The notes beneath the pieces were generated by a model that was given only the letters and a program-made list of their open reading frames with translations, did no database searches and was not told where the DNA came from. Positions 20,854 through 23,675 of a stretch of 23,675 bases of DNA are shown in pieces. Positions within the stretch are counted from its first letter, which is position 1. Every line of letters starts with the position of its first letter. The translations under genes and the position numbers were made by a program. The DNA is from an uncultured Christensenella sp. (lineage in GTDB: Bacteria; Bacillota; Clostridia; Christensenellales; Borkfalkiaceae), in NCBI GenBank assembly GCA_910585785.1, contig CAJUEV010000017.1, positions 1-23,675 on the forward strand. Reading direction: 5' to 3'.

Positions 20854-21714
20854 ATGAAATCCAAATTAAAGAAAATTGCCGCGTTTGCCGCGGCGCTGAC
20901 TATGACCGCAGCGCTGGGTGGATGCGCGGCGGCAAATGAAAACAACAAGCCGGAGAGCGGCAACTTCGATATTTCCGAAATAAATCCAGATGATAATATC
21001 GGAGGCGGCAGCCCCGAGATTGAAACGCCGGAGGCGCCCGACGTGCGCCCGCCTGCCGAGCCGGAGGCGCCCAAAGCAAAAACCGTATCGTACATAGCAG
21101 CCACTGCGCACGGCGTAAATTTGCGCTCGGGCGCGGGAACAAACTATTCGGTGCGCGGCACCGCGGAAAAATCTACGCTGTATTCGCTTGACGGCAAGTC
21201 GGGCGGATGGTACAAAACGGGGTATAAAAACGGAAACGCTTATCTTTCCGAAAAATACGGAAAAGTTGTAGAAATGCTTGCAAGCGACGACGAGCGCATA
21301 GAAGCGGTTATATCGGAAGGGACAAAACTTTTGGGTACGGCGTACGTTTGGGGCGCGGTTCGCTATCACGACGGCGAAGGGCACTTTTTGAAAAACTTTA
21401 CGACAAACGCTTTTGATTGCTCGTCGCTTATGCAGTACATTTTTTATAAGGGCGCTTACGTTCAGTTGCAGGTTACTACCCGCACGCAGATTTATCAGGG
21501 TAAAACCGTAACCAAATCTCAGTTGAAGCGCGGCGATTTGATGTTTTTTACAAACGAGTCGCGCAAAAACAATACCGGCGTTGAAAGAGTTGGGCACGTT
21601 GCGCTGTATCTCGGCGACAACTGGATATTGCACACGGCTTCCGACTATGCGAAAATAGAGCAGATTTCCGCAACAAGGTGGAGCTACTTTATTCAGGGAC
21701 AAAGAATTTTTTAA
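20854..21714 (+). CDS. NlpC/P60 cell-wall hydrolase lipoprotein with SH3b domain
   Basis: The 286-residue protein is exported and lipid-anchored: the signal peptide ends in ALGGC, with lipobox Cys24. A Pro/Glu-rich linker (about 30-75) leads to a bacterial SH3 domain (about 78-137, with GVNLRSGAGTNYSVRG) that should bind the wall. The NlpC/P60 domain (about 145-286) has the catalytic Cys189 in NAFDCSSLMQYIF and His248 in VGHVALYLG; His260 (WILHTAS) may be the third residue. Such enzymes cut peptide stems of peptidoglycan, usually after D-Glu. AAGGAGG is 14 bases from the ATG, unusually far; the first ATG after it is followed at once by a stop codon. Confidence 0.92.
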   Translation: MKSKLKKIAAFAAALTMTAALGGCAAANENNKPESGNFDISEINPDDNIGGGSPEIETPEAPDVRPPAEPEAPKAKTVSYIAATAHGVNLRSGAGTNYSVRGTAEKSTLYSLDGKSGGWYKTGYKNGNAYLSEKYGKVVEMLASDDERIEAVISEGTKLLGTAYVWGAVRYHDGEGHFLKNFTTNAFDCSSLMQYIFYKGAYVQLQVTTRTQIYQGKTVTKSQLKRGDLMFFTNESRKNNTGVERVGHVALYLGDNWILHTASDYAKIEQISATRWSYFIQGQRIF

Positions 21715-21734
21715 AACTTTATCGTAAAAAATTA

Positions 21735-21768
21735 AACGCGGAGGGTCGGTTTATCGGTCCTCCGCGTT
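21735..21768. terminator. Bidirectional terminator between convergent genes
   Basis: AACGCGGAGG (21735-21744) pairs perfectly with CCTCCGCGTT (21759-21768). T-rich tracts follow on both strands (TATTTTAATAATTTATTTTG on plus, TAATTTTTT on minus), so it serves the lipoprotein gene and the leftward membrane operon. Confidence 0.85.
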
Positions 21769-21819
21769 ATTTTAATAATTTATTTTGTTATCGCGTCCAA
21801 ATACGGTTTGTTATAACCG

Positions 21820-22326
21820 TCATACTTCTATCGTCTGCGCGGGGTTGTTTGCAACGTTGTCGCGCTTTTTGCGCGCAAGATAAACGGAGTGTATGCAAAG
21901 GCTTGTAATTGCAAGGCAAACCGAAATAAAGGTCATTGACAATTCTACTATAAATAATGCGTCCGTAAGCGTTTCTTCCTGAATGGAGGAAAGCAGAACA
22001 AGAACGAACCACGCTACTAATGCCGGCATAACCAAAATATCCACGGTAATTGAAGAAACGGAAAATATTTTGGAAAGAGTTCCGCCTTTAATTGCCGAAA
22101 CTACCGCGCCCGTGCCCGTTACGGTGTTTGAAATTGCCGAGCCCATCGATATGGTAAACACAATTAAACTGCAAATTGTTGCCGGTATCGCTATTATTGC
22201 GACGGGCGACAGGCACAAAAGTAAAAAGATTACCCCTGCAATTCCTACGACAATAGCGGTCAAAAACAAAATTCCGCCAAGTACCAGATTGAGTATTCCC
22301 GCTGAAAACCCAAGCTTATTTTTCAT
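21820..22326 (-). CDS. Small membrane protein, third gene of a membrane-protein operon
   Basis: The 168-residue protein has four hydrophobic segments (about 7-33, 35-60, 92-112 and 122-146) and ends in a polar tail (RKKRDNVANNPAQTIEV). The frame is open far upstream, but ATG at 22326 has GGAGAG before it and overlaps the stop of the preceding gene by four bases. No family is recognised. The four-helix layout resembles the product of the gene before it, so the pair may have arisen by duplication, but identity is low by eye. Confidence 0.75.
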   Translation of the reverse strand: MKNKLGFSAGILNLVLGGILFLTAIVVGIAGVIFLLLCLSPVAIIAIPATICSLIVFTISMGSAISNTVTGTGAVVSAIKGGTLSKIFSVSSITVDILVMPALVAWFVLVLLSSIQEETLTDALFIVELSMTFISVCLAITSLCIHSVYLARKKRDNVANNPAQTIEV

Positions 22327-22871
22327 AAATTCTCTCCGTTGCGGTTTTCGCCGTTTTGCGTGACGACGCGTTGCTTTTTGGATAATTTCAATAAACAAAA
22401 TATTGCGTTTACCGTCATTGCTACGGTAGCCGCGGCAAAAGCCGCAAACAAAATAATATAGCGCGCGGCAAGTCCGCTTTGAAGCAGGGGAACAAACACA
22501 TACGCCAGCTTTATAAATAACATTATTATAATACCGTCGAAAATAACGCAAATTATGCTGACAAGGTCTAAGTTTTTGCGCGAAGTTTTTAAAAGAAGGA
22601 TTCCTAATACGCTTAAACCGATAAGCGCGGCGGTAGCGATAAGGCTTGCGACAGTGAAAGAGACAAGCGCGACGCCGGCAAAGGAGTAGAATATAGCGCC
22701 TATAAGCAGCGTAACAAGATATGACGCGTATTCGGGGTTCATTCCCGTTTTGAAAAACATATACGTTTCCGTAACGAGTATTACCGTAACCGCAAAAAAC
22801 ATCAACGCCGCAATTATGTACGTAAGGCTTCCCGCCAACGGCGAAAGCCTTCTGCTATTGCTTTTTATCAT
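22323..22871 (-). CDS. Small membrane protein, second gene of the operon
   Basis: The 182-residue protein has about five hydrophobic segments (about 14-38, 48-68, 70-95, 104-128 and 136-160) and a basic, Asn-rich end (KKQRVVTQNGENRNGENL). It overlaps the gene before by 17 bases and the gene after by 4, so all three are translated from one message. No family is recognised. Confidence 0.75.
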   Translation of the reverse strand: MIKSNSRRLSPLAGSLTYIIAALMFFAVTVILVTETYMFFKTGMNPEYASYLVTLLIGAIFYSFAGVALVSFTVASLIATAALIGLSVLGILLLKTSRKNLDLVSIICVIFDGIIIMLFIKLAYVFVPLLQSGLAARYIILFAAFAAATVAMTVNAIFCLLKLSKKQRVVTQNGENRNGENL

Positions 22872-23094
22872 TATTTACTTTCCCCGTAATAAAGTCGCCT
22901 TTGGGTTCGGGCGGATTTTCGGCAGCCTCGCCTTGTTCTTGTTTGTTTTTGCATAAAAACATCGCCGCGGCAAAAATTAACGCCCCGCCCAGAGGAACAA
23001 GCCCCCATATCTTAAAAAATATAAATATGAAAACCGTAACTGCGGCGCACAACGCTGCCAGCACGCAAAAAACTATTCTTAAAATTTTGTACAT
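22855..23094 (-). CDS. Very small membrane protein, first gene of the operon
   Basis: The 79-residue protein has two hydrophobic segments (about 5-28 and 31-48) followed by a hydrophilic tail rich in Glu, Pro and Lys (QEQGEAAENPPEPKGD). It has no signal-peptidase site. The ribosome binding site is weak (CGGGAAA). It is the promoter-proximal gene of the three; function unknown. Confidence 0.65.
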   Translation of the reverse strand: MYKILRIVFCVLAALCAAVTVFIFIFFKIWGLVPLGGALIFAAAMFLCKNKQEQGEAAENPPEPKGDFITGKVNNDKKQ

Positions 23095-23122
23095 TGCTTT
23101 TTCCCGAAATTTACTTTACATA

Positions 23123-23154
23123 ATTATATTATACTTATAATAATTTTTTGTCAA
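23123..23154 (-). promoter_or_regulatory. Promoter of the three-gene membrane operon
   Basis: A perfect minus-strand TTGACA (23154-23149) is followed by overlapping -10 options: TATAAT at 23133-23128 with a 15-base spacer, or TAATAT at 23131-23126 with a 17-base spacer. The ATG is about 30 bases further on. Confidence 0.65.
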
Positions 23155-23379
23155 GCATTGGTAAAAAGCGGAGTTGCAATCGGCGGTTGCGGCAATTGAT
23201 GGCTTTTGCGGGCAAAAAAATAAGCGGCAGATAAAGCCGCGCAAATTTTGTAGCGCGGCAATTGACGGTAAACTTTAAAAGGCTTGCTTGTAAAAAATGA
23301 AAGTCTTATGTATAAATTTTACTAAAAATGTCAAAAATTAACTTGTCAAAATTTTTTTAAATAAAATTTGAAAAAACAA

Positions 23380-23408
23380 TTGACATTACAAACGCTATAT
23401 GATATTTT
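23380..23408 (+). promoter_or_regulatory. First of two tandem promoters, probable rRNA operon P1
   Basis: TTGACA (23380-23385), exactly 17 bases and TATTTT (23403-23408). A strongly A/T-rich tract precedes it, as for an UP element. The stretch from 23155 to here holds no gene, only a GCCGCGC/GCGCGGC hairpin (23236-23259) and two copies of GCGGCAATTGA-GG. Confidence 0.6.
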
Positions 23409-23508
23409 AAAACGGCTGTCGGCGAGACAGGGGAAAGCCTCCCCGCAAAAACCGTCAAAACAAGTCAAAAAAATTTAAAAAATTTTGTGAAAACTTTTTA
23501 AAAAACTA

Positions 23509-23537
23509 TTGACAAACGTTTTTCGGTATGATAATAT
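23509..23537 (+). promoter_or_regulatory. Second tandem promoter, probable rRNA operon P2
   Basis: TTGACA (23509-23514), exactly 17 bases and TAATAT (23532-23537), preceded by about 45 bases of almost pure A/T. The predicted start is near 23544. Confidence 0.65.
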
Positions 23538-23675
23538 AGACAGGCTCGCTGGTGAGCACCGACTGATTTCGGTCGGCTAATGAAGTTTAAAAATTGAATA
23601 GAAGGAAACGAATTTTTTATAAAAAGTTTCTGTCAATTAACTTTGAAGTACAAATAGTACCAAAAAGCAAAGTCA
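23538..23675 (+). other. Untranslated leader, probably of an rRNA operon beyond the window
   Basis: Two small hairpins (GCTC/GAGC and CCGAC/GTCGG, 23544-23580) follow the P2 start. Then comes an AT-rich stretch with no open frame, ending with ACTTTGAAGTAC (about 23640-23651), which resembles an antitermination boxA. Tandem consensus promoters plus a long leader without a coding start fit an rRNA operon. The 16S gene itself is not in the window, so another stable RNA or a distant gene is possible. Confidence 0.45.

Noticed and set aside
20712..20939. ORF spanning the terminator and promoter before the NlpC/P60 gene
   Set aside because: It covers a strong terminator and a promoter, and then overlaps the signal peptide coding region in another frame.
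23380..23600. A riboswitch in the right-end leader
   Set aside because: The small hairpins do not match any aptamer core I know, and the tandem promoters fit a stable RNA operon better.

Overview
The window looks like a chromosomal segment of a low-to-mid GC Gram-positive anaerobe, most likely an uncultivated gut-type member of the Clostridia. Supporting signs are strong AAGGAG-type ribosome binding sites, TTGACA/TATAAT promoters, a lipobox lipoprotein with an SH3b plus NlpC/P60 wall hydrolase, a DUF1858 redox protein, an Lsa-type ABC-F protein and an M3 oligoendopeptidase. The taxon is an inference; no 16S sequence lies inside the window.

Region 1 (about 1-6580) is a compact integrated mobile element inserted at the 3' end of a gene that looks like tRNA-Ser; only the last 10 bases of the tRNA are in view. 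Both ends share the core CTCCGCCAA. The arm next to the left core and the arm before the right core are exact inverted copies of each other over 13 bases, as expected for the two halves of a symmetric attP. The element carries, leftward, a large serine recombinase, a rolling-circle (HUH) replication initiator and a 46-residue small ORF. Rightward it carries a three-gene operon: a C5 cytosine methyltransferase, an Eco47II-like restriction endonuclease and a second PD-(D/E)XK nuclease of DpnII/MboI type. Between the two divergent arms lies about 900 bp of striking non-coding DNA: four hairpin units on a 66-bp period, a three-block 94-base hairpin and a 16-bp-stem hairpin. It reads as a small integrating rolling-circle replicon with a restriction cargo.

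Region 2 (6580-7150) is gene-poor flank. It holds the original tRNA terminator, a partial copy of one of the element's structured repeats and a DUF4180 pseudogene.

Region 3 (7159-12987, leftward) is housekeeping: iron alcohol dehydrogenase, phosphoglucomutase, a membrane protein, a YfcE-like phosphodiesterase, RdgB and TrmL.

Region 4 (13214-16681, rightward) holds a Na/Pi cotransporter-PhoU protein and an Lsa-type ABC-F protein. The ABC-F gene is preceded by a strong terminator hairpin and a possible three-codon leader ORF, the layout of antibiotic-sensing attenuation.

Region 5 (16732-23094) holds a large membrane protein with an apparently leaderless promoter, an M3 peptidase, a DUF1858 protein, a membrane-protein gene broken by one stop codon, an NlpC/P60 lipoprotein and a leftward operon of three small membrane proteins.

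The right end (23160-23675) is non-coding and has tandem strong promoters. It resembles the leader of an rRNA operon whose first gene would lie just beyond the window.
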